From contig JAHBAQ020000042.1 in NCBI GenBank assembly GCA_018500045.2, forward strand, positions 1 through 29,034: a DNA stretch of 29,034 nt. The letters are read 5' to 3'. Of the stretch, positions 6,799 to 15,762 are shown piece after piece (position 1 is the stretch's first letter; every line of letters starts with the position of its first letter). The notes under the pieces were generated by a model. The model was not told the origin of the DNA. It saw nothing but the letters and a program-made list of their open reading frames with translations, and did not search any database. The DNA comes from Candidatus Shapirobacteria bacterium. Lineage in GTDB: Bacteria > Patescibacteriota > Microgenomatia > UBA12405. The position numbers were made by a program, and so were the translations under genes.

Positions 6799-7179
6799 TT
6801 AGGAAATTAAAAATATGATTTTAAATAGGGTTATGGTAATTAAAAATGAGACTAATAAAGAGGTGGTAACAGAAAGACGAGACAAGAGTGGTAGGTTTTT
6901 AAAAAAGCTGACCGAAAAAAGACTATCAATAAATAAAATGACGATAGAAATAGTAGGTAACATAAACAAAGAGGAGTTGTTGGCAAGTTGGGAGTCCCCC
7001 CAAGGAAGAGAATAGTAAAGTGGTACTTGGGGAGGAAGCAAAGTAAATTTCCAGGATAAAATACCAATCTGAAGACAAATTAAGAATAAGTTCCATCTAA
7101 AAACGCGTCCATTAATTTTTTCTTGCCAAAAATGACCTAGATTAGCTAATGGTTGAATGACAGAATTTAAAAAAGGCAT
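6799..7179 (-). CDS. Small three-TM membrane protein of unknown function
   Basis: 126 residues with three likely membrane helices (about 27-47, 72-92 and 104-125). Between the first two is an exposed segment with LPPQVPLYYSLPWGDSQLA, the only distinctive feature. I recognise no characterised family. It lies 1 base from the GT39 gene and 3 bases from the WecA-like gene, so it is co-transcribed with envelope-glycan enzymes and may be an accessory subunit (inference). Strongly hydrophobic composition and tight spacing on both sides support a real gene. Confidence 0.7.
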   Translation of the reverse strand: MPFLNSVIQPLANLGHFWQEKINGRVFRWNLFLICLQIGILSWKFTLLPPQVPLYYSLPWGDSQLANNSSLFMLPTISIVILFIDSLFSVSFFKNLPLLSRLSVTTSLLVSFLITITLFKIIFLIS

Positions 7180-7180
7180 A

Positions 7181-8629
7181 TTATCTTTTTTGAAAAACTA
7201 AAACTGATGAGTCGAAAACTTGGTTTAGAGAATAATAATTCTGAAGAAGATTATCTAATTGTTCAAAAGGACGATTAGTCATAGGATAGTAAACAACAAA
7301 TTTGGGCAAATTGGCTTTGAAACTATCAATGGTTTCTTTATAACCATTAAAATCGATAATATGGTAAGCAACTGTATAACGACCAACAGGTAGTCGGTCT
7401 GACATAGCATAAACATATGGTTCGTCACCCCAAACAAAAATACGATCTTCCGGGTTGGTGTTTTCTTTGATAAGATGAGAAATTTTTTCATTAGTTTCAA
7501 CCCGAGGGCCAAATGATTTGAGATAAGAAGTATTATCTTTGGATAAATAAAAATTAAGATAATATTTAATATTTGGATAAAAATAAAAATTATATTTTTT
7601 GATAATAAAAATAACAAAGAATAAACTTAGAATAATTAAGCCTATATTGGCAATTTTGTTTCTGGTAAAGAGAAAAGAAATTAATAAGATTAATGGTGGA
7701 ACCATCTGAATTAGATAATGAGGATAAGGGCGAGTGGAAAGTAAAACACCAAAAATAGTAGCGGTTAGCCAAAAGGAAACAAAAGTAATTTGAGGAGAAA
7801 TAATCTTTTTAGATTTAAGAAAGAACAAAATTAACCAAGATAGAAGAAGAATAATTAAACGATTGACTAAGCCTCCGCTACTAGCTGAGGCTGTTTGAGT
7901 ACCGGTAGCCCAAGATGAGAGATAAGAAAAATTCTGAAGAAGAGCGGAACTTAAAAAAGGGATTAAGGCGTGAAGATAATAAAAATAAAAAAGATATATT
8001 AGGGTGGGAATTAAAAATCCAATACCAAGCAAAAAGGCCCGAAAAAATAAGGTCCAAAATTTTTGTTTGAGGTTATCAAAATCTTGAATAAATATCCAAA
8101 TAACTAAGAAAAATATCTCAATAAAAACGGGAATTTTAATAGTAAAAGCCAAGCCCAACAATATACCGGAGATTAAGTAATGAAAATTCTTTTTGGCATT
8201 GAGAAAAAATAAAAACCCGACAATGGTAGGTAAAATCATAAAAATTTCAGCATTAGCAATATTTCCTTCAATAAAAGGAATGGAAGTTAAAATGACAAGA
8301 ATAAAAGTGGAAATTTTGGCGACTTTAGGTTTAAAAAAATGAAGACAGAGTTTGTAGAAATAAATAATAGTAGGAATCATGACGAGGCTAAGTAAAAGAC
8401 GGAAGCCAAAAACAGTCTGACCAAGGGCGGCTAAATAGTATAAAGTTGGTGGCTTGTTATCGTGAATTTGTTGATAAAGAATCAGACCTTTTCTGATTCC
8501 TTGACCTAAAGTTAGATAAATACCTTCATCGCCATACCAATAAGGTTCAAAAAGAGAAGGAAGGCGAAGCAAAAAGAAAAATAAAAAAGTGATAATCCAA
8601 AATTTATTTTTGGATAGAAAATTAATCAT
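7181..8629 (-). CDS. GT39 / ArnT-PMT-like membrane glycosyltransferase
   Basis: 482 residues with about ten hydrophobic helices and a soluble C-terminal part of about 100 residues. The first extracytoplasmic loop has RLPSLFEPYWYGDEG with the acidic pair Asp34-Glu35, the catalytic signature of the dolichol-phosphate-mannose / ArnT superfamily (PMT_2). It is followed by HDNKPPTLYYLAAL (56-69), the family's DKPP motif. Such enzymes transfer a sugar from a polyprenyl-phosphate donor to an acceptor outside the membrane. The acceptor is unknown. It lies between the GT2 gene (15 bases upstream) and the three-TM protein, in an operon that also has a lipid-carrier-loading enzyme. Confidence 0.82.
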   Translation of the reverse strand: MINFLSKNKFWIITFLFFFLLRLPSLFEPYWYGDEGIYLTLGQGIRKGLILYQQIHDNKPPTLYYLAALGQTVFGFRLLLSLVMIPTIIYFYKLCLHFFKPKVAKISTFILVILTSIPFIEGNIANAEIFMILPTIVGFLFFLNAKKNFHYLISGILLGLAFTIKIPVFIEIFFLVIWIFIQDFDNLKQKFWTLFFRAFLLGIGFLIPTLIYLFYFYYLHALIPFLSSALLQNFSYLSSWATGTQTASASSGGLVNRLIILLLSWLILFFLKSKKIISPQITFVSFWLTATIFGVLLSTRPYPHYLIQMVPPLILLISFLFTRNKIANIGLIILSLFFVIFIIKKYNFYFYPNIKYYLNFYLSKDNTSYLKSFGPRVETNEKISHLIKENTNPEDRIFVWGDEPYVYAMSDRLPVGRYTVAYHIIDFNGYKETIDSFKANLPKFVVYYPMTNRPFEQLDNLLQNYYSLNQVFDSSVLVFQKR

Positions 8630-8644
8630 TTAGTTAATGATAAC

Positions 8645-10153
8645 CTAATTATTGGGTTTTTTGTTGGTAGTTTTATAGTCCAATTTTTTACCTAAAAGGA
8701 GTTTTGTGTGAGACTGGAGTCCAGGCAGAACTGACATAGTTAAGGTGGCAATGGGCATAAATGGCCATTGGAGAATGTTTTTGAGTATATTGAAAAAGCC
8801 TTTTTTTTGACGAGCTGGACGAAGTTTCCAATCGAGGATAATAAGAGTAGTAAGAGGGATAAGGCAAATAGTAAGGATAATATTAGAAATTCGAGGAAGA
8901 TTAAATCCAAAAGTTGTCTGGAAAAATTTGGGATTAAGCATAACCGGCAAAGATGTTCCTAACGTTAGAATGAACCAATTACTTGACCAAATAAAATGAG
9001 TTTGAATAAGCTTAAAGATACGAAGAGCCCTGGTGGTGAAAGGAATTTCTTTGTGCTGACGTGACTGTTCAATGGCATAAGGGATATCGATAGCCCCCCA
9101 GGCATGACGGACACATTGACTATAACGATTTTTAAGAGCGGAAAAATAATTTTTACCATCCGGGGCGTCTACAACAGTAGGTAAGAAAATTGGTTCGACT
9201 AAAGCTTTACCACCGGTGGCAAAAAAGGCCTGTAAGAAAATATGCCAATCTTCTGGAATCATATCTGGATCCCAGTAACCACTTTGATCAATGAGTCGAA
9301 AAGATGATGAGTAGCAAGAATAATTAAAGAATAAGCCATCGGGTTCTTGAATGTTGGCAATATGAATAACGTTACCTAAAATACCGGTAATACGAATAAG
9401 AGACGGCACTTGGTTAATGTTATTATGCCAAAAAATCGGTGACTGCCAAAAACGTTGATAACGGGATGGACTGGAGGCAAATTTATAGGTTAAAGCAGCA
9501 AAATATTTAGGATTAAAAATAGTATCAACATCGCAACTAGTAAGAGTTAAGTGATCAATATCGAACTTGCCGGTGTCAATAAAATGTTTTTTAAAATATT
9601 GGGCGGCAAAACGTTCATTACTGTGTTTTCCGGCGGTTTCCCCGGGGATATTTGGTGGATGCTCAGTAAAAATTAAATCACCAAAAACACCTTGGTATTT
9701 TTTAGAAAAATAATCGATAGTGTTTTGATTGTTTTCTTGACCAGCACGTTCTTCTTGACCAAGAACAATGTGAATTTTTTTAAGACTGATTTCTTTTTGG
9801 GCGGCAAGACTACCCATAGCCATTTCGATAACTTCAATAGGTTCCTTGTAAGAAGAGATAACAATAACATGATGAATTTGATTGTATTTTAGCCAGAAGG
9901 AACGGAAGTTTTCTTGAAAATAGTCTTGCCAATTAATTTTTTCTGATTTTTGAATCTTGAAATAGCCAATGACGGCAAAAATAGCCGATTTGAAGGATTG
10001 ATAAAGCCAATAAAGAAGAAAAGCAATGACGAAGTAAGCTACAGCTTTGGGAATAAAAATAGCCCCCCAAATAGGGAATAAAATTGTCATCCAAGCAAAG
10101 AAACCAGGAATCATTTCCCAAAGACGATAGTTTTTAGAATTTTTATCAACCAT
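8645..10153 (-). CDS. Membrane-bound family 2 glycosyltransferase
   Basis: Processive-type GT2 protein of 502 residues from the ATG at 10153. A longer in-frame start at 10225 would add 24 residues, but a TATAAT box lies between the two, so 10153 is preferred. Two N-terminal helices precede the catalytic domain and C-terminal hydrophobic segments follow. Catalytic motifs: VIVISSYKEP, the DxD motif in TSCDVDTIF, the acidic acceptor motif in PEDWHIFL, and QCVRHAWG in the place of Q(Q/R)xRW. It probably extends or attaches sugar on the cytoplasmic side of the membrane; donor and acceptor are unknown. First gene of the minus-strand glycan operon. Confidence 0.82.
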   Translation of the reverse strand: MVDKNSKNYRLWEMIPGFFAWMTILFPIWGAIFIPKAVAYFVIAFLLYWLYQSFKSAIFAVIGYFKIQKSEKINWQDYFQENFRSFWLKYNQIHHVIVISSYKEPIEVIEMAMGSLAAQKEISLKKIHIVLGQEERAGQENNQNTIDYFSKKYQGVFGDLIFTEHPPNIPGETAGKHSNERFAAQYFKKHFIDTGKFDIDHLTLTSCDVDTIFNPKYFAALTYKFASSPSRYQRFWQSPIFWHNNINQVPSLIRITGILGNVIHIANIQEPDGLFFNYSCYSSSFRLIDQSGYWDPDMIPEDWHIFLQAFFATGGKALVEPIFLPTVVDAPDGKNYFSALKNRYSQCVRHAWGAIDIPYAIEQSRQHKEIPFTTRALRIFKLIQTHFIWSSNWFILTLGTSLPVMLNPKFFQTTFGFNLPRISNIILTICLIPLTTLIILDWKLRPARQKKGFFNILKNILQWPFMPIATLTMSVLPGLQSHTKLLLGKKLDYKTTNKKPNN

Positions 10154-10166
10154 TTTACTAACCTTT

Positions 10167-10172
10167 ATTATA
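10167..10172 (-). promoter_or_regulatory. -10 box (TATAAT) for the envelope-glycan operon
   Basis: A perfect minus-strand TATAAT lies 13 nt before the ATG at 10153, so the transcript would have a leader of about six nt. The purine run AAAGG between box and start may help ribosome binding. This box decides the start choice for the GT2 gene. No clear -35. Confidence 0.5.
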
Positions 10173-10194
10173 CCAACTAAGAACCTGTTTGAGA

Positions 10195-10200
10195 TAGAAT
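10195..10200 (+). promoter_or_regulatory. -10-like box for the nucleotidyltransferase-PBP operon, leaderless geometry
   Basis: TAGAAT ends 6 nt before the ATG at 10207, so the mRNA would start at or next to the initiation codon. The hexamer and spacing are identical to those before gap. It lies about 25 bases from the divergent glycan-operon promoter. Confidence 0.45.
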
Positions 10201-10206
10201 AGGCTA

Positions 10207-10977
10207 ATGGAGTTGGAAACGGCAATTAAAAATACAATTGAATATGCAAAAAAATTCAAAAGTTGGGTAAACAGAAAAGAAATTGCCGAAAGATTAGTAT
10301 CACCAAAAGAATTTTCAGAAGAAGAGATTAATGGCTTATTAAAGCGATTCATTAATAAAAATAAAAAAAATAAATATTTTAATGAGAAATTTTACAAAGC
10401 AGCCGGATTAGCAAAAACGATAGAAACAAATTTTGGAGATATTTTATTCTTGGGATTGTCTGGGTCAGTGGCGTCGGGTCATCCTAAAAAAAGTGACGAT
10501 ATAGATTTTTTAATTGTTACTAAAGGGAATAGACTCTGGAAAACCAGACTTGGTTTGCGTTGGTGGATGTTTAAAAACCGAATCCCCCACAGAAAATATA
10601 GAGGAAAAGAAAAAAAAGATGAATTTTGTTTTAATTTGTGGCTAGACGAAAATCATTTATGGTTACCAACTGATAAACAAAATCTAAAAAATTCGGTAGA
10701 TTTGGTTTTATTGAAACCATTAATTAACAAAAATCAAACCTATGAAAAATTTTTTTTGGTTAACAATTGGGCAAAGAAATGGGTGGCTACACCTTATTTT
10801 AATAAGGTCAAAGATGTTAGATATAAGATCTTAGATAAAAAAATAAAACAAAATAATTTTGATAAAGTAATAAACTGTTTGTATTTTTGGCCACAATATT
10901 GGTATATGAAAAGAAAGATAAGTAAAGAAACAGTTGGTTTATATCAGGCATTTTTCCATCGGCAAATGGTAAAATGA
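10207..10977 (+). CDS. Pol-beta superfamily nucleotidyltransferase-like protein
   Basis: 256 residues. The core motif SGSVASG (85-91) followed by SDDIDFLIV (96-104) with Asp98 and Asp100 is the GS-x-DxD signature of minimal nucleotidyltransferases. These move a nucleotide onto a small molecule, protein or RNA; the target here is unknown. The N-terminal 70 residues are Lys-rich and helical. A HEPN partner, expected for toxin-antitoxin MNT pairs, is not evident. It heads a run with a DUF5667-like protein and two PBPs and ends 3 bases before the next start, so a wall-related role is possible but unproven. Confidence 0.7.
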   Translation: MELETAIKNTIEYAKKFKSWVNRKEIAERLVSPKEFSEEEINGLLKRFINKNKKNKYFNEKFYKAAGLAKTIETNFGDILFLGLSGSVASGHPKKSDDIDFLIVTKGNRLWKTRLGLRWWMFKNRIPHRKYRGKEKKDEFCFNLWLDENHLWLPTDKQNLKNSVDLVLLKPLINKNQTYEKFFLVNNWAKKWVATPYFNKVKDVRYKILDKKIKQNNFDKVINCLYFWPQYWYMKRKISKETVGLYQAFFHRQMVK

Positions 10978-10980
10978 GGG

Positions 10981-11520
10981 ATGAAGTTGTGGATGAAAGT
11001 ATTAATGTTGGTGGCGGCGTTTGGAATACTTTATGTTTCTTTTGCTAGAGCAGGACTGGATGAAGTGACTAATGACGAAAAATATGACAGATTACGGAAA
11101 ATTTTAATTTCTTACCAAAAAGTCAATCAAGGGAACAGCTTTTGTTACCGTTTACCGGAAAGTAGAACTTTACCAAACAATCCTCTGTATTTCTTTAAAA
11201 AGGTAAGAGATGATTTTTGGGTTAAATTTAGTAAAAACCCAATAGATGAAACCAGAATTATCATTCTGGTGGCTGACAAGAAAGTTTATGAGTCGATATT
11301 AATGTATGAAGATAAAACGATTAAAGCTGATTTCTGGCAAGAGAATATGAAGGAAGCTGAGGAAAAAATCAGATTGTCGCGAGAGGTGGTTAATCAGCTG
11401 CCAAAAAGTGATTTAGAGGTGGAACAATTAATTAAAAAAGTAAATGAAGCAGAAGATTTTTTTAATTACACCCTAGACCAAATGAAATTAGGTAATAAAA
11501 TAGTAAGGTGCCATGAGTAA
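10981..11520 (+). CDS. DUF5667-like exported protein
   Basis: 179 residues with an N-terminal signal peptide or anchor (about 1-20) and an otherwise soluble helical domain. The segment LPNNPLYFFKKVRDDFWVKF followed by acidic and basic helices (about 60-165) resembles DUF5667, where a LPxSPLYxxK motif precedes long helices. No catalytic residues are apparent. A TAAAAT at 10970-10975 could be a weak internal promoter, but the gene most likely reads through from the upstream nucleotidyltransferase gene. It overlaps the first PBP gene by 8 bases, implying translational coupling and a cell-envelope role. Confidence 0.65.
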   Translation: MKLWMKVLMLVAAFGILYVSFARAGLDEVTNDEKYDRLRKILISYQKVNQGNSFCYRLPESRTLPNNPLYFFKKVRDDFWVKFSKNPIDETRIIILVADKKVYESILMYEDKTIKADFWQENMKEAEEKIRLSREVVNQLPKSDLEVEQLIKKVNEAEDFFNYTLDQMKLGNKIVRCHE

Positions 11521-13660
11521 AAAAGGAAAGAAGAATAAAAAATTTTGGTGGATTGCGGGTTTAATTTTGTTGTTGGTGATAATTTTGGTGATATTTTTTA
11601 TTTCGTTTAATGTACCTAATCCAAAAAAATTATCGAGTGGTGATTATCCGCAGTCGTCTCAAATTTTTGATAGAAACGGAAAGTTACTTTATGAAATCTA
11701 TGCCGACAAGAGACGAGTTCCGGTAATTTTGTCTGAAGTACCGGATAATTTAAAAAAGGCAACTTTAGCAATTGAGGATGCTAATTTTTATAAGCACGGC
11801 GGTTTTGATGTTAGGGGTTTACTTCGGGGGCTTTACCGAACCTTGATCGAGAAACGACTTCAAGGTGGTTCAACTTTAACCCAACAATTAGTAAAAAATG
11901 CTTTATTAACACCAGAAAGGACGGTTTCGAGAAAAATTAAAGAAGCAATTTTAACTATAGCTAGTGAAGTGATGTATTCCAAAGATGAAATTTTAGAAAT
12001 GTATTTTAATCAAACACCATATGGAGGGACTTTGTGGGGAGTTCAGGCGGCAGCAAAAGGAATTTTTAATAAAGATGTAAAAGATTTGGATTTAGCTGAA
12101 TCAGCTCTGATTGCTGGGTTACCAGCATCACCGACCAGATACTCCCCTTTTTCATATCCGGAAGCAGCCAAGAAAAGACAAATAATGGTATTGGAGAGAA
12201 TGTTGGAGTTAAAATTAATTAATCAGGAAGACTACGACAAAGCTAAAGAGGAACAACTGAATTATTATGTGAGCAAAACCGGAATTGAGGCACCCCATTT
12301 TGTGTTTTATGTAAAAGAATTATTGGCGGAAAAATATGGAATTCAAAAATTGACCGAAGGCGGATTAAAAATAACAACCAGTTTAGATCTGAATATTCAA
12401 AAAATGGCCGAAGCAACGGTTTCAGCGGAAATAATTAAATTGGAAAAATATAAAGTGAGCAATGGAGCAGCGATGATAACTGATCCAAAAACTGGTCAAG
12501 TATTGTCGATGGTGGGGTCAATTGATTATTTTTCCAATAAAATTGATGGTAAATACAACGTAACAACAGCTTTAAGACAACCAGGATCGTCTATTAAACC
12601 ATTAAATTATGCCGTGGGAATTGAAACAGGAAAAATAACAGCAGCGACAGTGATGGATGATAATCCAACATGTTTTGGACAGGTTAACCAAAAGAATTAT
12701 TGTCCAACAAATTATGGAGGGGCTTATCATGGATTGCAAAATATTAGGACATCATTGTCTAATTCTTTTAATATTGCCGCCGTTAAGGTTTTAAAATTAA
12801 ACGGGTTGGAAACATTTGTAGCCTCAGCCTCAGCGATGGGATTGAATACTTTTAAAAACGCTTCGGATTATGGTTTATCTTTGACTTTGGGTGGAGGTGA
12901 GGTGACAATGGCAGATATGACGGTAGCTTATGGAGTGCTGGCTAATATGGGGATAAAACAAGATTTAAACCCGATTTTAAAAGTGGAAGATAAAGACGGA
13001 AAAATATTGGAAGAATATAAATATGAAGCTGGTCTGAGAGTGATGTCTCGGGAAACTGGTTTTATTATCCAACAAATATTGTCGGATGACGGGGCTCGGA
13101 GTATGGTTTTTGGTCGAGGTTCGAAATTAAATATTAAAGGACATCCAGAAGTAGCAGTAAAAACCGGAACAACCAATGATATGCGGGATAACTGGACGAT
13201 GGGATATACCCAGGATTATGTGGTAGCAACTTGGGTGGGGAATAATGATAATTCAAAAATGGGTGGGTTGGTGTCAGGAACAACTGGAGCAGCTCCGATT
13301 TGGAATAGTATTATGACTGAGTTATTGAGAGATACGGAAATTAAAGAACCGACGAGACCGGCAGGGATAGTAGGGATGAATGTATGTAACTTGACCGGAA
13401 TGGCAATACCTGAGAGTGGTTGCGAATCACACTATGAATATTTTAAAAAAGAATTTTTGCCAGCAAAACAAACGATGGTGAGACAAAATGTATTAATCAA
13501 TAAAGATACTGGAAGAATTACAGTTGAAGGAGAAGTGGCTCCAAATGCAGAATGGCAAGAACATTCAATAATTAACGATGGAGTGGGGGCGACTATTTGT
13601 CTGGATTGTCCGGTGGGTATTGGTGATACAAGTATTAAACCAGCAACAATCATAAAATAA
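11513..13660 (+). CDS. Class A penicillin-binding protein 1 (bifunctional GT51 / transpeptidase)
   Basis: Polymerises lipid II glycan strands and cross-links peptides outside the membrane. 715 residues: a short basic cytosolic tail, TM helix (about 11-33), GT51 domain (about 50-215) with catalytic Glu89 in AIEDANFYKHGG and GGSTLTQQLVKN at 118-129, then the transpeptidase domain. Its active-site motifs are intact: SxxK at Ser359-Lys362 (QPGSSIKP), SxN at Ser418-Asn420, and KTGTTN at 550-555. A C-terminal stretch with several Cys (CNLTGM, SGCESH, ICLDCP) may form disulfides. Its stop shares a base with the start of the second PBP gene. Confidence 0.95.
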   Translation: MSKKGKKNKKFWWIAGLILLLVIILVIFFISFNVPNPKKLSSGDYPQSSQIFDRNGKLLYEIYADKRRVPVILSEVPDNLKKATLAIEDANFYKHGGFDVRGLLRGLYRTLIEKRLQGGSTLTQQLVKNALLTPERTVSRKIKEAILTIASEVMYSKDEILEMYFNQTPYGGTLWGVQAAAKGIFNKDVKDLDLAESALIAGLPASPTRYSPFSYPEAAKKRQIMVLERMLELKLINQEDYDKAKEEQLNYYVSKTGIEAPHFVFYVKELLAEKYGIQKLTEGGLKITTSLDLNIQKMAEATVSAEIIKLEKYKVSNGAAMITDPKTGQVLSMVGSIDYFSNKIDGKYNVTTALRQPGSSIKPLNYAVGIETGKITAATVMDDNPTCFGQVNQKNYCPTNYGGAYHGLQNIRTSLSNSFNIAAVKVLKLNGLETFVASASAMGLNTFKNASDYGLSLTLGGGEVTMADMTVAYGVLANMGIKQDLNPILKVEDKDGKILEEYKYEAGLRVMSRETGFIIQQILSDDGARSMVFGRGSKLNIKGHPEVAVKTGTTNDMRDNWTMGYTQDYVVATWVGNNDNSKMGGLVSGTTGAAPIWNSIMTELLRDTEIKEPTRPAGIVGMNVCNLTGMAIPESGCESHYEYFKKEFLPAKQTMVRQNVLINKDTGRITVEGEVAPNAEWQEHSIINDGVGATICLDCPVGIGDTSIKPATIIK

Positions 13661-15762
13661 TGATCGGACTAGAAAAATTAATCAGTTTTTTGATACTCAT
13701 AGGTCGACCATTAGTGAAGTTAATAGAAATAATTTTTGGAATTTTAAAAAAAATTAAGCTTCCTAAAAGACAGAAAAAACAAAAAGAGAAAAGGATTAGA
13801 AAGAAAGAAAAAACAAGAGTTAAATGGGGAAACTATTGGCTTTTAATCCTATTATTAGGACTAATTAGTGGTGGTTATCTTTTTTATGACAAAATTTGGA
13901 AAGAATTACCTGATGTAAATCTGATTTATAATCCACCAAAAATGTCAACAGTAATAACTGATAAAAATGGTGAAATTCTTTATAAGTTTTATCAAGACGA
14001 AAATAGAACTTGGGTACCACTAGATAAAATTCCGGAAGATTTAAAAGAAGCGACGATAGCTATTGAAGATAAAGATTTTTATGGACATTATGGCCTGTCG
14101 GTAAAAGGTGTGATTAAGGCCTTGATTTATAATTTTAAAAAAGATGGTGAAGATAAACCCAGAGGTGGATCGACAATTACCCAACAGTTGGTAAAAAATG
14201 TATTTTTAAGTGATGAAAAAACATTGAGTCGAAAAATGAAAGAGGCAATATTGACTTTGATGGTGGAGAAAAAATTGTCGAAAAATGAAATTTTAGAAAG
14301 ATATTTAAATCAAGTATCTTATGGCGGTGAGGCTTATGGAGTAGCTGAAGCGTCGTGGAAGTATTTTGGTAAACAAGTGAGTGAATTAAATACGATCGAG
14401 GCGGCATACTTAGCTGGTTTACCGGCAGCACCAAGTTCTTACTCCCCTTACGGGAATAATCCAAATTTGGGATTGTTGAGAGCTAAGCATGTAATTGAAG
14501 AAATGGTATCTAATGGTTATTTGAATAGCGCTGAAGCAGAAAGATGGTTGGGACAAAAAATAAACATTAAAACCAATAATAAAGAAATTAAAGCACCCCA
14601 TTTTGTGTTTATGGTGAAACAATGGTTGGAAGAAAAATATGGTTACACTAATTTAGAAAAACAAGGATTAACCATAAAAACAACTTTGGATTTAAAAATC
14701 CAAAAAGAGGCCCAGAAAATAGTAACTGAAGAAGTAAAGAGTATAAATAAATTGAATATAGGTAATGGGGCAGCATTAATTTTAGACGTAAGAAATGGTG
14801 ATATTTTAGCGATGGTGGGTTCGAAAGATTATCACGCGACAGATATTGATGGAAAATTTAATGTAACGACTGGATTAAGACAACCTGGGTCGTCAATAAA
14901 ACCAATAAATTACTTACTGGCTTTAGAAAAAGGCTATAGTTTGGCATCAACAATTGACGATAGTCCGATTACGTACCAAATTAAAGGACAAAAACCATAT
15001 GCACCACAAAATTATAATGGTAAATATATGGGCCGGGTAACTTTAAGAACAGCCCTGGCATCTTCATTAAATATTCCGTCGGTAAAATTACTAGAAAAAA
15101 ATGGAGTGAATAATATGATTGATTTAGCTGAAAAAATGGGAATAAATACTTGGAAGGAAAGAAATCGGTTTGGACTGTCGTTAGCACTCGGAGCAGGTGA
15201 AGTAAAAATGACGGAATTGGCTCAGGCTTATAGTATTTTTGCTAATTTGGGTAGTAAGGTAGAAATAAATCCAATTTTGGAAATTAAAAATTATTTAGGA
15301 GAAATAATTTATAAAAAAGAAATTGAAAAAGAAAAAGTAGTAGAAGCGGAATATGCCTACATGATTAATGATGCTTTGAGTGACAACCAGGCTAGATCGC
15401 CTATTTTTGGACCAAATTCAAAATTAGTGATAAAAGGTAAAACAGTGGCAGTAAAAACCGGAACAACGAATAGTTTAAAAGATAATTGGTGCATCGGTTG
15501 GACACCAAGTTATCTGGTGGCAACTTGGGTAGGTAATAATGATAGCCGACCAATGAGTTGGGTAGCCTCTGGAGTAACTGGAGCTACACCAATATGGAAT
15601 AAAATTACAACAGAATTATTAAAAAATAAGGATAATGAAACCTGGCAGAAACCAGATAGTTTGGTTAAGAAAAATATTTGTGGCAGAGACGAGTGGTTGG
15701 TTGAGGGAAGTGAAATAAAAATTGATTGCTTAAAAGTAACTCCAACTGTTACTCTGAACTAA
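13660..15762 (+). CDS. Class A penicillin-binding protein 2 (tandem paralogue)
   Basis: Same architecture as the preceding gene and clearly a paralogue. 700 residues with a longer Lys/Arg-rich N-terminal part (about 31-56) before the TM helix at about 58-76, preceded by a further hydrophobic stretch at 7-30. The GT51 domain has Glu136 in AIEDKDFYGHYG and GGSTITQQLVKN (169-180). Transpeptidase motifs are Ser411-Lys414 (QPGSSIKP), Ser469-Asn471 and KTGTTN (599-604). All catalytic residues of both activities are kept, so it is unlikely to be a decaying copy. Its start overlaps the stop of the first copy by one base. The 3' end overlaps the convergent gene by 14 bases. Confidence 0.95.
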   Translation: MIGLEKLISFLILIGRPLVKLIEIIFGILKKIKLPKRQKKQKEKRIRKKEKTRVKWGNYWLLILLLGLISGGYLFYDKIWKELPDVNLIYNPPKMSTVITDKNGEILYKFYQDENRTWVPLDKIPEDLKEATIAIEDKDFYGHYGLSVKGVIKALIYNFKKDGEDKPRGGSTITQQLVKNVFLSDEKTLSRKMKEAILTLMVEKKLSKNEILERYLNQVSYGGEAYGVAEASWKYFGKQVSELNTIEAAYLAGLPAAPSSYSPYGNNPNLGLLRAKHVIEEMVSNGYLNSAEAERWLGQKINIKTNNKEIKAPHFVFMVKQWLEEKYGYTNLEKQGLTIKTTLDLKIQKEAQKIVTEEVKSINKLNIGNGAALILDVRNGDILAMVGSKDYHATDIDGKFNVTTGLRQPGSSIKPINYLLALEKGYSLASTIDDSPITYQIKGQKPYAPQNYNGKYMGRVTLRTALASSLNIPSVKLLEKNGVNNMIDLAEKMGINTWKERNRFGLSLALGAGEVKMTELAQAYSIFANLGSKVEINPILEIKNYLGEIIYKKEIEKEKVVEAEYAYMINDALSDNQARSPIFGPNSKLVIKGKTVAVKTGTTNSLKDNWCIGWTPSYLVATWVGNNDSRPMSWVASGVTGATPIWNKITTELLKNKDNETWQKPDSLVKKNICGRDEWLVEGSEIKIDCLKVTPTVTLN

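Noticed and set aside
6815..7015. Plus-strand open frame of 66 codons antisense to the three-TM protein
   Set aside because: It lies wholly inside the minus-strand glycan operon, has no promoter or neighbours on its strand, and its residues show no family pattern.
10154..10225. Longer N-terminus for the GT2 gene starting at 10225
   Set aside because: The added 24 residues span a perfect minus-strand TATAAT (10167-10172) and the divergent promoter of the next gene; the start at 10153 fits better.
10975..10977. UGA read as glycine, as in some CPR groups
   Set aside because: UGA closes the nucleotidyltransferase (10975-10977) and the P-loop kinase (24319-24321) at sensible lengths directly before other features, so it is a normal stop.
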